A DNA stretch of 64,000 nucleotides from Bacteroidales bacterium (lineage in GTDB: Bacteria > Bacteroidota > Bacteroidia > Bacteroidales > Lentimicrobiaceae): positions 1 through 64,000 of the forward strand of contig JAGXGB010000044.1 of assembly GCA_024636955.1 (NCBI GenBank). The letters run 5' to 3'. Positions 9,229 to 19,264 of this stretch are shown here, piece by piece. The notes under the pieces were generated by a model. It was given only the letters and a program-made list of their open reading frames with translations, did not search any database and was not told the origin of the DNA. The position numbers and the translations under genes were made by a program. Position 1 is the stretch's first letter. Every line of letters begins with the position of its first letter.

Positions 9229-10803
9229 ATGAGAACAAAACTACTCGTATCAATTTTTACCTTACTAACTTTAGTTTCCTTTGGCCAGAGCGGTCTTCAG
9301 GTACAATATGCCACCAACCTCGATTCACTGGTGGCCTATTTCATTGAAAGCGGCGTAACATTCAGTAATGTTACGAAAACAGGAAACTACAAGGCACTGG
9401 GAAGTTTCAGTGGTGGTATTGAGTCAGGTCTGGGTATGGAGAACGGCATACTTCTCGCATCAGGAGATATTGCAAAAGCAAAAGGGCCTAATAATAGCCC
9501 AAATGCCGGAACCAATTTTTCAATTGGAGGGGATGCTCATCTTTCAGCCCTTCTGGGTCAGTCGACATTTGATGCCAGTGTCCTGGAATTTGACCTGGTA
9601 CCTGAAGGCAATGTACTTGCATTTAACTATGTATTCGGATCGGAAGAATATCCAGAATATGTAGGTAGTATCAATGACGGTTTTGCTTACTTTATCTCAG
9701 GGCCAAATCCTGATAGCGGGTATTATGATTATCAGAATATTGCATTGATTCCCGGTACAAATACCATGGTCGCCATCAATACGGTGAACCCTCAAACAAA
9801 CAGTCAGTATTATATCAACAATACCGGTCAATTCCTTCAGTATGACGGCTACACGGTTACCATGCCAATTGAAGTATATGTGGTTCCGAATCAAACATAT
9901 CACCTTAAAATAGTTATCGCTGATTGCATCGATCACATATATGATTCGGGTGTTTTCCTCCAATCACCAAGTTTGAAAAGTTTCAAGAGGGATTATACTG
10001 AACCTTTTGCCCAGGCTAGTGCCGAATGGCACTATACATTCCTCACCGATAACCCGGCACAAGTGGTATTTAAAACGATAAGTCACATATCAGATACCCT
10101 GATTGATGAGAAATTATGCAGCAAGATGCTGGAGCAGGATTATCAGCAGAGTGCCGGCAGCATAAAACATCATTACATGTACAGGGTAAACGACAGTGTG
10201 TTCTTCTTCGAAGACGGAGAGTTTCGTCTGCTTTACGACTTCGGCGCTGAAGCCGGCGACACCATTCAACTTGGATATTCAACGGCTTCAGGTGATCCAC
10301 TACAGATGATCATTGATTCAACAGGTACCATTATGGTGGGTGGTGAACCAAGAAAACTCCAATATATCACCTGCGGAGATGGCCTGTTCATTGAGTTCGG
10401 CAAACACGTGATAGAAGGAATTGGCAGCACCTCTTTTATGTTCCCAACCGTTGATATGTCGCATGATGGACCACTCAGGTGTTACAGCGATAATTCAACG
10501 CCGGTATTTATAAACACACTTACCTGGAACGGACAGGATTGCGGTGAATTGATACTGAGCTCAAACGAACAAGCACTCAGCCACATTAACATATACCCAA
10601 ATCCGGCAAGTGACATCATTAAGATCAACGGACTTAACAATGAAGCCAGTTACAGGATAATCACTACTGGCGGCACTGTTATTATGGAAGGCAGGGTAAA
10701 TAGCACCGGAATTATCAATATTAAAAGTCTTAAGTCAGGTATGTATTTCCTGGAAATCAAAGAAAAAGACCTGGCATTAACGAGGAAGTTGTTTAAGAGT
10801 TAG
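9229..10803 (+). CDS. Choice-of-anchor L domain T9SS-secreted protein
   Basis: NYVFGSEEYPEYVGSINDGFAYFISGP motif and C-terminal sorting domain (IYPNPASDIIKINGL...LKSGMYFLEI..KLFKS). Confidence 0.87.
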   Translation: MRTKLLVSIFTLLTLVSFGQSGLQVQYATNLDSLVAYFIESGVTFSNVTKTGNYKALGSFSGGIESGLGMENGILLASGDIAKAKGPNNSPNAGTNFSIGGDAHLSALLGQSTFDASVLEFDLVPEGNVLAFNYVFGSEEYPEYVGSINDGFAYFISGPNPDSGYYDYQNIALIPGTNTMVAINTVNPQTNSQYYINNTGQFLQYDGYTVTMPIEVYVVPNQTYHLKIVIADCIDHIYDSGVFLQSPSLKSFKRDYTEPFAQASAEWHYTFLTDNPAQVVFKTISHISDTLIDEKLCSKMLEQDYQQSAGSIKHHYMYRVNDSVFFFEDGEFRLLYDFGAEAGDTIQLGYSTASGDPLQMIIDSTGTIMVGGEPRKLQYITCGDGLFIEFGKHVIEGIGSTSFMFPTVDMSHDGPLRCYSDNSTPVFINTLTWNGQDCGELILSSNEQALSHINIYPNPASDIIKINGLNNEASYRIITTGGTVIMEGRVNSTGIINIKSLKSGMYFLEIKEKDLALTRKLFKS

Positions 10804-10810
10804 AGGTTAC

Positions 10811-10852
10811 GAGGGGCTCCCTCTCCTTGAGGAGAGGGCCGGGGTGAGGTGA
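10811..10852. repeat. GC-rich hairpin repeat (CTCTCCTTGAGGAGAG + GCCGGGGTGAGG)
   Basis: ccctctccttgaggagagggccggggtgaggt directly after the upstream stop. Related copies near 49951 and 52391. Confidence 0.7.
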
Positions 10853-10889
10853 TTTGGATTGGGCATAGAGCGTAGAAATGAATTTTGAA

Positions 10890-10976
10890 GTGCGGGAAAC
10901 AACCATTTGAACTACTTGAACTACTTGAACACCTTGAACAACATTGAACAACATTGAACGCGCGAAGCGCTTTGAA
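10890..10976. repeat. TTGAAC array preceded by GTGCGGGAAACAACC
   Basis: tgcgggaaacaaccatttgaactacttgaactacttgaacaccttgaacaacattgaacaacattgaacgcgcgaagcgctttgaac. Confidence 0.9.
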
Positions 10977-11921
10977 CTAATTTTTCAAGTGTTTCTCCGC
11001 AAATTCTAACCCACTATGAATAATCCTCCCCCATTCTGCCTCAGTTTGGGGGAAGTCGTTTTTATGAAGCTGGTATGCAATGCCGGCATTGAAGGCGTCA
11101 CCTGCTCCTATGGTGTTGGTTACTTTTACCGGCGGTGCCGGGAAGTGTATGGGTTTGTCAGAAAGGAAAAGATCAGCTCCCATGGCATTGCGTGTGATGA
11201 TTAGGGTTTTGCCACCTGATTGCTTTATGAGATTCCAGCTTGATTCATTTAATTCTTGTAATGACTCTCCCCTCTTGTCAAACTGAGCATTCTCTTGCAG
11301 TACCTCTGAGACCCCATACACTTTTACTGTCCTGGCATCGGTTGAACTTGTAATCATCTCAAAATCTTCATCTGAACCTCTGACTATATCTGATAGCAGG
11401 ATGTTTTCCCTGATAAATGGGAGCACTTCGGGGAGCTTGCTCAGGTGCGCTTTCCTGAAATTAGGATCATACAACACTATGGCTCCGCCATTGTGGGCTG
11501 CCAGTGCAAGCTTCACTATATTGTTCCTGTTGCGACGGTTCACTGAATACAAAGATCCAAATACCAGCACATCACCCTTGCTAAAATCTGGAACAGTAAA
11601 AGCAGGCGCCTCCTCACGGTGGCCAATGTAGAACTGGTAATCTGCATTATTGTCTTCATCGAGAAATGCCAGTGCAAGCGCTGTGTTGGCTGAGGTAATA
11701 TGCATAAAGCCAGTACCGACGCCACTTTCCTCCAGGTAGTGGAGTATCATTTTCCCCACAGTATCGTTACCAAGCTCGGTCATCAGGCACACCTCCGCCC
11801 CTGCCTTACCAAGTGTTACAGCACAGTTAAGCATGCCCCCGCCGGGTCTCGCCCATTCAGGCTTTCCATCTCTGAATACGATGTCGTACAACGATTCGCC
11901 TATACAATAGATCATATACAA
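10977..11921 (-). CDS. PfkB-family carbohydrate kinase (fructokinase-like)
   Basis: N-terminal CIGESLYDIVF, GGGMLNCAVTLGKAG and C-terminal NTIGAGDAFNAG. Confidence 0.9.
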   Translation of the reverse strand: MYMIYCIGESLYDIVFRDGKPEWARPGGGMLNCAVTLGKAGAEVCLMTELGNDTVGKMILHYLEESGVGTGFMHITSANTALALAFLDEDNNADYQFYIGHREEAPAFTVPDFSKGDVLVFGSLYSVNRRNRNNIVKLALAAHNGGAIVLYDPNFRKAHLSKLPEVLPFIRENILLSDIVRGSDEDFEMITSSTDARTVKVYGVSEVLQENAQFDKRGESLQELNESSWNLIKQSGGKTLIITRNAMGADLFLSDKPIHFPAPPVKVTNTIGAGDAFNAGIAYQLHKNDFPQTEAEWGRIIHSGLEFAEKHLKN

Positions 11922-12204
11922 ATATACAATGATTCATTAAAGACCTGCTCTCCCACCGGTAAGTTAATCAAGCTATGTATTAAACATTTACTACATCTGT
12001 TTGGTATCACGGCCTTGATGGTTAAATGGTTGAGCAAATTCCTTTCATAAGCCAAACATGCAAAAAACAGCAATCCGTGAATGTTGCAAGTATTATAATT
12101 TGTTGTGTAACAAGTGCCCGTGATTAACTCACCTCCTTTGCACAAGATTAGGAAACAACATATAAACAAACTTTCCTGAACTATCACAACTAAACTATTT
12201 AAGC

Positions 12205-14607
12205 ATGAAAAGGGAAATGAATGCCGGGAGCGACAGAAGCTCCACACCACTCAGGGGAAGAAAGTCTTCACGGATTTTCAACGCTATATGGGTTATTACT
12301 TTGCTGGCTGTATTTATGGTCCAGTGTAAGAAAGATGATTATGAAGGTGAAACTGTTGGGGTATGCCCTACTGTGGTTTCAACTGACCCATCGAATGAAA
12401 AGACCTCTGTTTCCATTAATAAGGTGGTTACTGTTTCATTCAATACACGTATGAATCCTGCTTCGCTTAACGGAGCAACTTTCGTAATGGAATACGATGA
12501 TGCGCTCAAGGGTGCAAAAACTATGGTTTCAGGAACTGTTACTTATACTGACAGTACTGCTTCCTTCGATCCGGCAGAAACTCTGAAGCACAACACCAAG
12601 TATACTGCAACCGTTACAACAGGTGCAAGAGACTTGTTTGGCAATTCACTTGCTACAAAGTATATGTGGAGCTTTACAACCAATCCACTGGATGTTGTAA
12701 CTATCCCAACAGTAATATCAACTGACCCCGCGTTACTTGCAGTAAATGTACCTCTGAACAAAACCATAACTGCCAGTTTCAGCGAAGATGTTGAAGCTGC
12801 ATCTGTTAATACAAGCTCATTCTTACTTTTTGAGGGAGTAAACAGTATAACAGGTAATGTTAGCTACAGCGGTGTTAAAGCATCTTTTAATCCTGCCTCT
12901 GACTTGAAGCCAAGCACCAAATACACTGCTACAATAAAGAAAACTGTTAAGGATCTTGACGGAACATTTATGGCGGCAGATTACGTGTGGACTTTCACCA
13001 CCGGTATCAACAATGATGATGTTATTGCCCCTACAGTAATTGCAACTGTGCCTGTAAACCTGGCTACAAATGTTTCTTTAGATCAAACATTGACCGCTGA
13101 ATTCAGTGAAATTCTAAACAGCGCAACTGTAAATACATTAACCTTTACATTAAGGCATGGTGCTGTAAATGTTGTTGGAAATGTTTCCTATAGTGACGTT
13201 ACCGCAACTTTTGATCCAACTGACAAACTGTTACCTTCAACTGAGTACACAGCTAAACTGACAACCCAGATTAAGGACCTTGCAGGTAATGCATTGGCTA
13301 GTGATTATATATGGAAATTTACTACCGGTACTGCTAGTGACATCATTGCACCTGAAGTAATATTAACCGACCCAACAAACCTGGCGTCAGATGTGCCTTT
13401 AAATAAAACAATAACTGCTGATTTCAGTGAAAACCTCAATGGTGCAACTGTAAATACTACAACTTTTACACTAATGAATGGAAATGAAAGTATTGCCGGC
13501 GATGTTTCTTATCAGGGCGTTACAGCAAGCTTTAATCCATCAGCTGATCTTTTGCCTTCAACAGAATACACAGCTAAACTGACCACAGGAATTAATGACC
13601 TTGCAGGTAATGCAATGGCAAATGAATATTCATGGAAATTTACTACCGGAGCTGATAATAATGATCTCATTCCACCTACAGTAGTTATGACCTTACCAAT
13701 TGACCTTGCTACAAATGTTCCTGTAAACCAAACTGTAACTGCTGATTTCAGTGAAAACCTCAATGGTTCAACTGTAAATACATCAAGTTTTACTTTGATG
13801 AACGGAAATGAAAGTGTTGTTGGACTTGTTTCTTATGCAGGTATTACTGCAACCTTCAATCCTTCAGATGATCTGTTACCTTTAACAGAGTATACTGCAA
13901 TATTGACCACTGATATTCAAGACCTTGCAGGTAATGCAATGGAAAATGAATATTCATGGACATTTACTACCGGAACAAATAACGTTGGACAACCAATGGT
14001 TGACCTTGGTGCAGCCGGTCCATTTGCAATTTTAGCAGGTGCAGGCGTTACCAATACAGGACCAACTATTGTAACAGGCAACCTGGGTACTGACCCAACT
14101 GGTACAGTTAACGGATTTCCTCCAGGAATCGTGATTGGCGAAATCCATGCAGCTGATCCTATATCGGCATTAGCCAAGCTCGCTTTAACAGCAGCATACA
14201 ATGATGCACAGGGTAGGTCAACAGGCGCTATAAGTTTACCTGGCGATTTGAGCGGACTCACACTCACACCTGGCTTATATACCAACTCAACATCGGTAAT
14301 GCTATCAACAGGCAACGTTACACTTGATGCTCAGGGTGATGAAAACGCTGTATTTATCCTTCAGGCAGGTTCAACACTTACTACACTTCCAGGTACAGGA
14401 GTAATATTAAGCGGAGGAGCGAAGGCTGCCAATATTTTCTGGTCAGTCGGAACATCTGCAACTCTCGGCACTAACTCCATTTTTTACGGAAACATACTTG
14501 CCGACCAGTCGATATCACTCAACACAGGTGCAACTCTTAATGGCAGGGCTTTAACCCGCATTGCTGCAGTTACTTTACAATCAAACGTGGTAACTAAACC
14601 TGAATAA
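12205..14607 (+). CDS. Tandem SbsA/Big_5 Ig-like repeats fused to an ice-binding-like (DUF3494) domain
   Basis: About five repeats of ~105 aa ([30 protein letters not shown]...FTTG), then [71 protein letters not shown]. Confidence 0.88.
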   Translation: MKREMNAGSDRSSTPLRGRKSSRIFNAIWVITLLAVFMVQCKKDDYEGETVGVCPTVVSTDPSNEKTSVSINKVVTVSFNTRMNPASLNGATFVMEYDDALKGAKTMVSGTVTYTDSTASFDPAETLKHNTKYTATVTTGARDLFGNSLATKYMWSFTTNPLDVVTIPTVISTDPALLAVNVPLNKTITASFSEDVEAASVNTSSFLLFEGVNSITGNVSYSGVKASFNPASDLKPSTKYTATIKKTVKDLDGTFMAADYVWTFTTGINNDDVIAPTVIATVPVNLATNVSLDQTLTAEFSEILNSATVNTLTFTLRHGAVNVVGNVSYSDVTATFDPTDKLLPSTEYTAKLTTQIKDLAGNALASDYIWKFTTGTASDIIAPEVILTDPTNLASDVPLNKTITADFSENLNGATVNTTTFTLMNGNESIAGDVSYQGVTASFNPSADLLPSTEYTAKLTTGINDLAGNAMANEYSWKFTTGADNNDLIPPTVVMTLPIDLATNVPVNQTVTADFSENLNGSTVNTSSFTLMNGNESVVGLVSYAGITATFNPSDDLLPLTEYTAILTTDIQDLAGNAMENEYSWTFTTGTNNVGQPMVDLGAAGPFAILAGAGVTNTGPTIVTGNLGTDPTGTVNGFPPGIVIGEIHAADPISALAKLALTAAYNDAQGRSTGAISLPGDLSGLTLTPGLYTNSTSVMLSTGNVTLDAQGDENAVFILQAGSTLTTLPGTGVILSGGAKAANIFWSVGTSATLGTNSIFYGNILADQSISLNTGATLNGRALTRIAAVTLQSNVVTKPE

Positions 14608-14641
14608 TCAACCTATAATAACCTTGATCAAACTAAACAAA

Positions 14642-16606
14642 ATGATAAAAAAACTTATAATACTTTCACTGATGGTGTTCACTATGGGTGCTACCACAAT
14701 TGCCCAGGAAATTGAACGACCACAGCCCAAATTCTGGTATGGCTTAGCCGGTGCAGCAAACTTTAACCTGTACTCAGGCACAACCCAGGTATTCAACAAT
14801 GATAGCCGGTCGCAAACTGCTTTTCACGATGGTTTCGGTATAGCACCTTTCGGCGCAATACAACTGGAATACACTCCCAAACCTGTATGGGGTATAATGC
14901 TAAACCTTGGCTACGATGGTCGCGGTGGCGCTTTTGATGGTGTAATTGAACCTTGTAATTGCCCTGCTGACCTTACAACTAACCTTAGTTACTTTGTTGT
15001 TGAGCCAAGCTTAAGGATATCACCTTTCTCAAATGGCTTCCACCTTTTTGTTGGCGGAGCATTCAACTACAATTACAACAAAGCGTTTAAATTCACACAG
15101 GAGCGTCAAATAGTTGACCCACCAATAACCGATGCTACCCCGATAGTTGCAGAAGGTGATTTCAGCGATATCCGCACAAGCCTTTTTTCAGCACAAGTTG
15201 GTATGGGTTATGATATTCCTCTTTCATCAAAGGAAAACCTTACACAGGTTAAACTTTCACCTTTTGTATCTTATCATCCATACTTCGGACGTGAGCCCCG
15301 CAATGTAGAAAGCTGGTCAATACAAACAGTACGTGCAGGAATTGCCTTGAAAATAGGTCGTGCCCGTGCCACTAAGCCAACAATCACTAAAACAACACCA
15401 ATTGAACCGGTTGCCGTTGTAGCAACAGATCCTAATGCCGACTTCAGCGTAAAAGCTCCCGCCAGCATTCCTGTTAGAAGGGTTGTTAAAGAATCATTCC
15501 CACTTCGTAATTATGTGTTCTTTGGCGAGAATTCAAACGAAATTCCAAAACGCTACGTTCAGCTCAACAGCAAACAGGCGTTGGAATTCACTGAAAATAC
15601 ATTCCAGGAAGCTGAACCAGTAAATGTTGATGGTCGCTCAAAGCGCCAGATGCACGCTTACTATAATATCCTGAACATCCTCGGTGATCGTATGAGGGAT
15701 AATCCTACAACTTCAGTTACACTGATTGGCTCTTCAGCAGGCAAGGGTGCTGCAGCTGGTAAGGAATATGCTGAATCAATTAAAAAATACCTTGTTGATG
15801 TATACGGAATAAGCGCTACCCGCATTTCAACTGAAGGCCGCGATATGCCAATCATACCTTCAGCTCAACCAGGTGGAACAATTGACCTCACTATGTTGCA
15901 AGAGGGCGACCGTAGGGTTGACATCGTAAGCAATTCAGCAATACTGCTTGCTCCACTGCAGATCACAACTGTGCTTGATGATCCTAACCAAGGTAAGGTA
16001 GTATTTACCACTACCGCTCAGGATGATGATAAAATCAAGAGCTGGACTATAGATGTTATCGATGAAAATAACAATGCTCAGCATTTTGGACCTTATACCA
16101 GTGATCAGGCAAGCGTTTCAGCCAACACCATTCTTGGCGGCCGCACTGATGGCACTTACAAGGTTGTAATGAATGCCCAAACTGATAAAGGACGCATCAT
16201 ACAGGAAGAAAGCACATTGCGCCTGGTACATGACAACGTAGTTGAGCAAACCGAACTCAGGTTCAGCGTATTGTTTGATTTTAACAAGTCAGAAACAGTA
16301 GCTTCTTATGAAAAATTCCTTAACGAAACAGTAGCCCCACAAATTATGGACTACTCAACCGTAATCATACACGGTCATACTGATATGATTGGCGATGCTG
16401 CCTACAATATGACCCTTTCACAAGAGCGCGCAGCAGATGCCCAGAAAATCCTGCAAAGTGCACTTACCAAACTCGGTAAAAAAGGTGTTAAATTCCAGTC
16501 ATCCGGTTACGGCGACAAAACCGACGTTGCCCCATTTGGCAATAAACTCCCCGAAGAGCGTTTTTACAACAGGACAGTTATCATTGATATAGTCCTAGCC
16601 AAATAG
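14642..16606 (+). CDS. OmpA-family outer membrane protein
   Basis: Signal peptide, N-terminal beta-barrel-like region, C-terminal OmpA domain (IIHGHTDMIGDAAYNMTLSQERAADAQKIL..GYGDKTDVAPFGNKLPEERFYNRTVII). Confidence 0.9.
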   Translation: MIKKLIILSLMVFTMGATTIAQEIERPQPKFWYGLAGAANFNLYSGTTQVFNNDSRSQTAFHDGFGIAPFGAIQLEYTPKPVWGIMLNLGYDGRGGAFDGVIEPCNCPADLTTNLSYFVVEPSLRISPFSNGFHLFVGGAFNYNYNKAFKFTQERQIVDPPITDATPIVAEGDFSDIRTSLFSAQVGMGYDIPLSSKENLTQVKLSPFVSYHPYFGREPRNVESWSIQTVRAGIALKIGRARATKPTITKTTPIEPVAVVATDPNADFSVKAPASIPVRRVVKESFPLRNYVFFGENSNEIPKRYVQLNSKQALEFTENTFQEAEPVNVDGRSKRQMHAYYNILNILGDRMRDNPTTSVTLIGSSAGKGAAAGKEYAESIKKYLVDVYGISATRISTEGRDMPIIPSAQPGGTIDLTMLQEGDRRVDIVSNSAILLAPLQITTVLDDPNQGKVVFTTTAQDDDKIKSWTIDVIDENNNAQHFGPYTSDQASVSANTILGGRTDGTYKVVMNAQTDKGRIIQEESTLRLVHDNVVEQTELRFSVLFDFNKSETVASYEKFLNETVAPQIMDYSTVIIHGHTDMIGDAAYNMTLSQERAADAQKILQSALTKLGKKGVKFQSSGYGDKTDVAPFGNKLPEERFYNRTVIIDIVLAK

Positions 16607-16636
16607 TTTAGTTGTCGCGAAAGCGAAGTCAATTAG

Positions 16637-16663
16637 AACCGCCCCGATTGGGGCGGTTTTTTT
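16637..16663. terminator. Intrinsic terminator AACCGCCCC-GATT-GGGGCGGTT-TTTTT
   Basis: Perfect 9-bp stem and T-tract between convergent genes (16606 + and 16688 -). Confidence 0.9.
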
Positions 16664-16687
16664 GTTATCAGCTTATATAAGCGGAAA

Positions 16688-18985
16688 CTAATATACAATC
16701 AGTAACCCTCCGCCCCAGCCAAATTCATTATCGTAGTTTGCTGACAGTGCGATATATTTTGTAAGAATGTAAAATGTATTGATGGTGTATTCCCAATCCT
16801 CTTTAAGATCATATTCCACCGAGGCACCTATTCGCCATCTCTGTGTAATAGGAATTTCTTCCCTTTCCAACGCTAATTTGAAATCTCCATTATGATCTAC
16901 CCTAAGATCTGCCCAAAGACTCATTGGTAAGAAATAGCGTAATCCGGCCGTGGCTAATTGTTCATCTTCTTTATACCTAATTCCCGTTTCAGAATTCTTT
17001 ACTTCATGGCGGGAGAAGTCACCGCCGAGGTACGCCGCGAAAAATTGTCTTGGTCCAAAGTACCTCTGCACTTTAGGTTCTATTTCATATTCACCGCTCC
17101 AGTTGCTCTTACCTTCAACATTTAGCAGCCAGTAAGTATTATGAAGGTTTAACTCACCGAAAAGGCCGTTGTTTTGTACCTGAACTTCTGCAAAGGGGAA
17201 AAAGGACCTGTCGTCCGACACAAATTTCTTGTACTGTTGCTGATCTTCTTTTAATTCAGGGTCTTGTGGATGATCATAGCTTACTGTCCGGGCCATTCCT
17301 GACATCATGTGGTAGAGCAGATGGCAATGGAAAAACCAGTCTTTATCTTCTGTAGCAGCAAATTCCATTGTTAAAGTCTCCATGGGTTCAATGTTGACAG
17401 TGTGTTTCAAAGGGGAATATTCCCCCTGTTTATTCACAACCCTGAAGAAGTGGCCATGCAAGTGCATGGGGTGACTCATCATTGTAGTGTTATGCATAAC
17501 AAAGCGTACATTCTCACCTTTATTGATCAGTATCTTGTCTGCTTTTGAAAGCGGCAAGTCATTAATTGACCATACATACCGCCTCATGTTACCGGTTAGA
17601 AAAAGATGCACTATTCGTGTGGGCCGGTCGCTGTGAAGGGTTGTTGGTACTTTTGCTTTCAGCATATCATAATTTAAAAGAACATCACCGGGAAAAGCTG
17701 CCTGTATTTGATTATAACCAGTCATTGTTGTTCCTAACGGATTTTTATGCATTCCGCCCATACTCATCGTATCATTTCCTTCTTCGTGATTCATTTTATG
17801 TTCAGGTGCCATACCCGGCGGAAAAACTTCTGTTTCAGGAGCATTCTTCGGGGCTATGCCCATTGTCATGTCCATCATATTTCCCATCTCAATCATTTCA
17901 TTTGAAAGTTTGAAATAATCAGGTCTGGGAAGTGTTGGTGCCTGATGTTTTTCTCCTTTACCAAACCATACTGAACTATGGCCTGCCCTGTCCCATGAAG
18001 TTGCACGAAACTCGTAACTACCATTCGCCGGGATTGCAATTATCAGGTCATAGGTTTCTGCTGTTGCTATGAATACCTTATTGACCACAACAGGCTCTAT
18101 TTCAAGTCCATCGGCAGCAACCACAATCATGCTGCCCCCTGAAAATTCAAGCCAGAAATGTGAAGAAGCTCCACCATTTATTACTCTTAACCTAACACTA
18201 TCACCAGGTTCAAATTCATCGGCATTCGAGGATTGATGACCATTTGCAAGAAAGGCATCATAATACACATCTGCAAGGTCAAAATCGGGCATGCGATTCC
18301 ATTCAAACCAAAGCTTAGTTCCCAGATTACCTGTTGCTATGGCCCGAGCATAGCTTTGAACTGCTTTGCGTTCAATAATATACCAGTCGCTATGCCTCTT
18401 CAATGTGCGATGCACCTCCCAGGGCTGTTCATTGATCCAATCAGATAAATGGATCACTTTCTCTTTCATGGAAATTCCATCACGGGGTTGAATTACTATA
18501 GGTCCATACTGACCAATCTGCTCATCCAATTCTGTATGAGAGTGGTACCAGTATGTACCGTGCTGAATTATTTTAAATTTGAAAAGATACGTGTCACCGG
18601 GATTAATAACCTCAGTTGTGAGTATTGGAACACCATCAAACTTATTAGGAAGAAGAATGCCGTGCCAATGGAAGGAAACTGTTTTATCCGTTTTGTTGTG
18701 AACAAATAGCTCGGCAGTATCCCCTTCTGTAAAAAGCAATGTAGGCGCCGGTATTTGACCATTTGTTGCCAGCGCGTGCATTCTTTTATTAGTGAAATTG
18801 ACTATTGTGTCGCTTACGGTCAAATGGTAGGTTACCGTATTTCCCGTTGAGTTAACTACTCTTTCAGCCCCAGGATAGTAATTTGAATCTGATTTCGAAG
18901 TCGTTGAATTCGAATGATCATCATGTTGTGCCCTGGCAATGCTAATTAAACTTACCAACATGAAGAGTAGAGTACTGTATTTCAT
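16688..18985 (-). CDS. CopA-like multicopper oxidase with C-terminal CopB-like extension
   Basis: Cu motifs HWHG, WYHSH, HPMHLHGHFF and HCHLLYHMMSGM; Met-rich linker (MGNMMDMTMG..MSMGGMHK); ~170-residue beta-rich C-terminus. Confidence 0.9.
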   Translation of the reverse strand: MKYSTLLFMLVSLISIARAQHDDHSNSTTSKSDSNYYPGAERVVNSTGNTVTYHLTVSDTIVNFTNKRMHALATNGQIPAPTLLFTEGDTAELFVHNKTDKTVSFHWHGILLPNKFDGVPILTTEVINPGDTYLFKFKIIQHGTYWYHSHTELDEQIGQYGPIVIQPRDGISMKEKVIHLSDWINEQPWEVHRTLKRHSDWYIIERKAVQSYARAIATGNLGTKLWFEWNRMPDFDLADVYYDAFLANGHQSSNADEFEPGDSVRLRVINGGASSHFWLEFSGGSMIVVAADGLEIEPVVVNKVFIATAETYDLIIAIPANGSYEFRATSWDRAGHSSVWFGKGEKHQAPTLPRPDYFKLSNEMIEMGNMMDMTMGIAPKNAPETEVFPPGMAPEHKMNHEEGNDTMSMGGMHKNPLGTTMTGYNQIQAAFPGDVLLNYDMLKAKVPTTLHSDRPTRIVHLFLTGNMRRYVWSINDLPLSKADKILINKGENVRFVMHNTTMMSHPMHLHGHFFRVVNKQGEYSPLKHTVNIEPMETLTMEFAATEDKDWFFHCHLLYHMMSGMARTVSYDHPQDPELKEDQQQYKKFVSDDRSFFPFAEVQVQNNGLFGELNLHNTYWLLNVEGKSNWSGEYEIEPKVQRYFGPRQFFAAYLGGDFSRHEVKNSETGIRYKEDEQLATAGLRYFLPMSLWADLRVDHNGDFKLALEREEIPITQRWRIGASVEYDLKEDWEYTINTFYILTKYIALSANYDNEFGWGGGLLIVY

Positions 18986-19264
18986 TTTTCTTGTGTTCTT
19001 ATAAATCTCAAGTTAACCTTACTAACTATATATATTCCTGGTTTTAAAACTTAAAAACCTAACAGGGAGATTATTCATTTGTTCTAACCATGTATAATTC
19101 GAGTTGAAAACATTAAGCGACAATCATCTTAACTGACTGCTGCGCGTGAATGCGGGGATAGTTGACAGCTGACAACAAAAAAAACTCAAACTTCTTTTAG
19201 GGTAAAACTCAGTTTTGTTGTCATATATATGTAGCTAACGCTTCTAACATATAAAAAGCTCATT

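Noticed and set aside
12205-16606. Demonstrated ice-binding function
   Set aside because: DUF3494-like domains also occur in non-ice-binding adhesins; sequence alone does not show ice binding.
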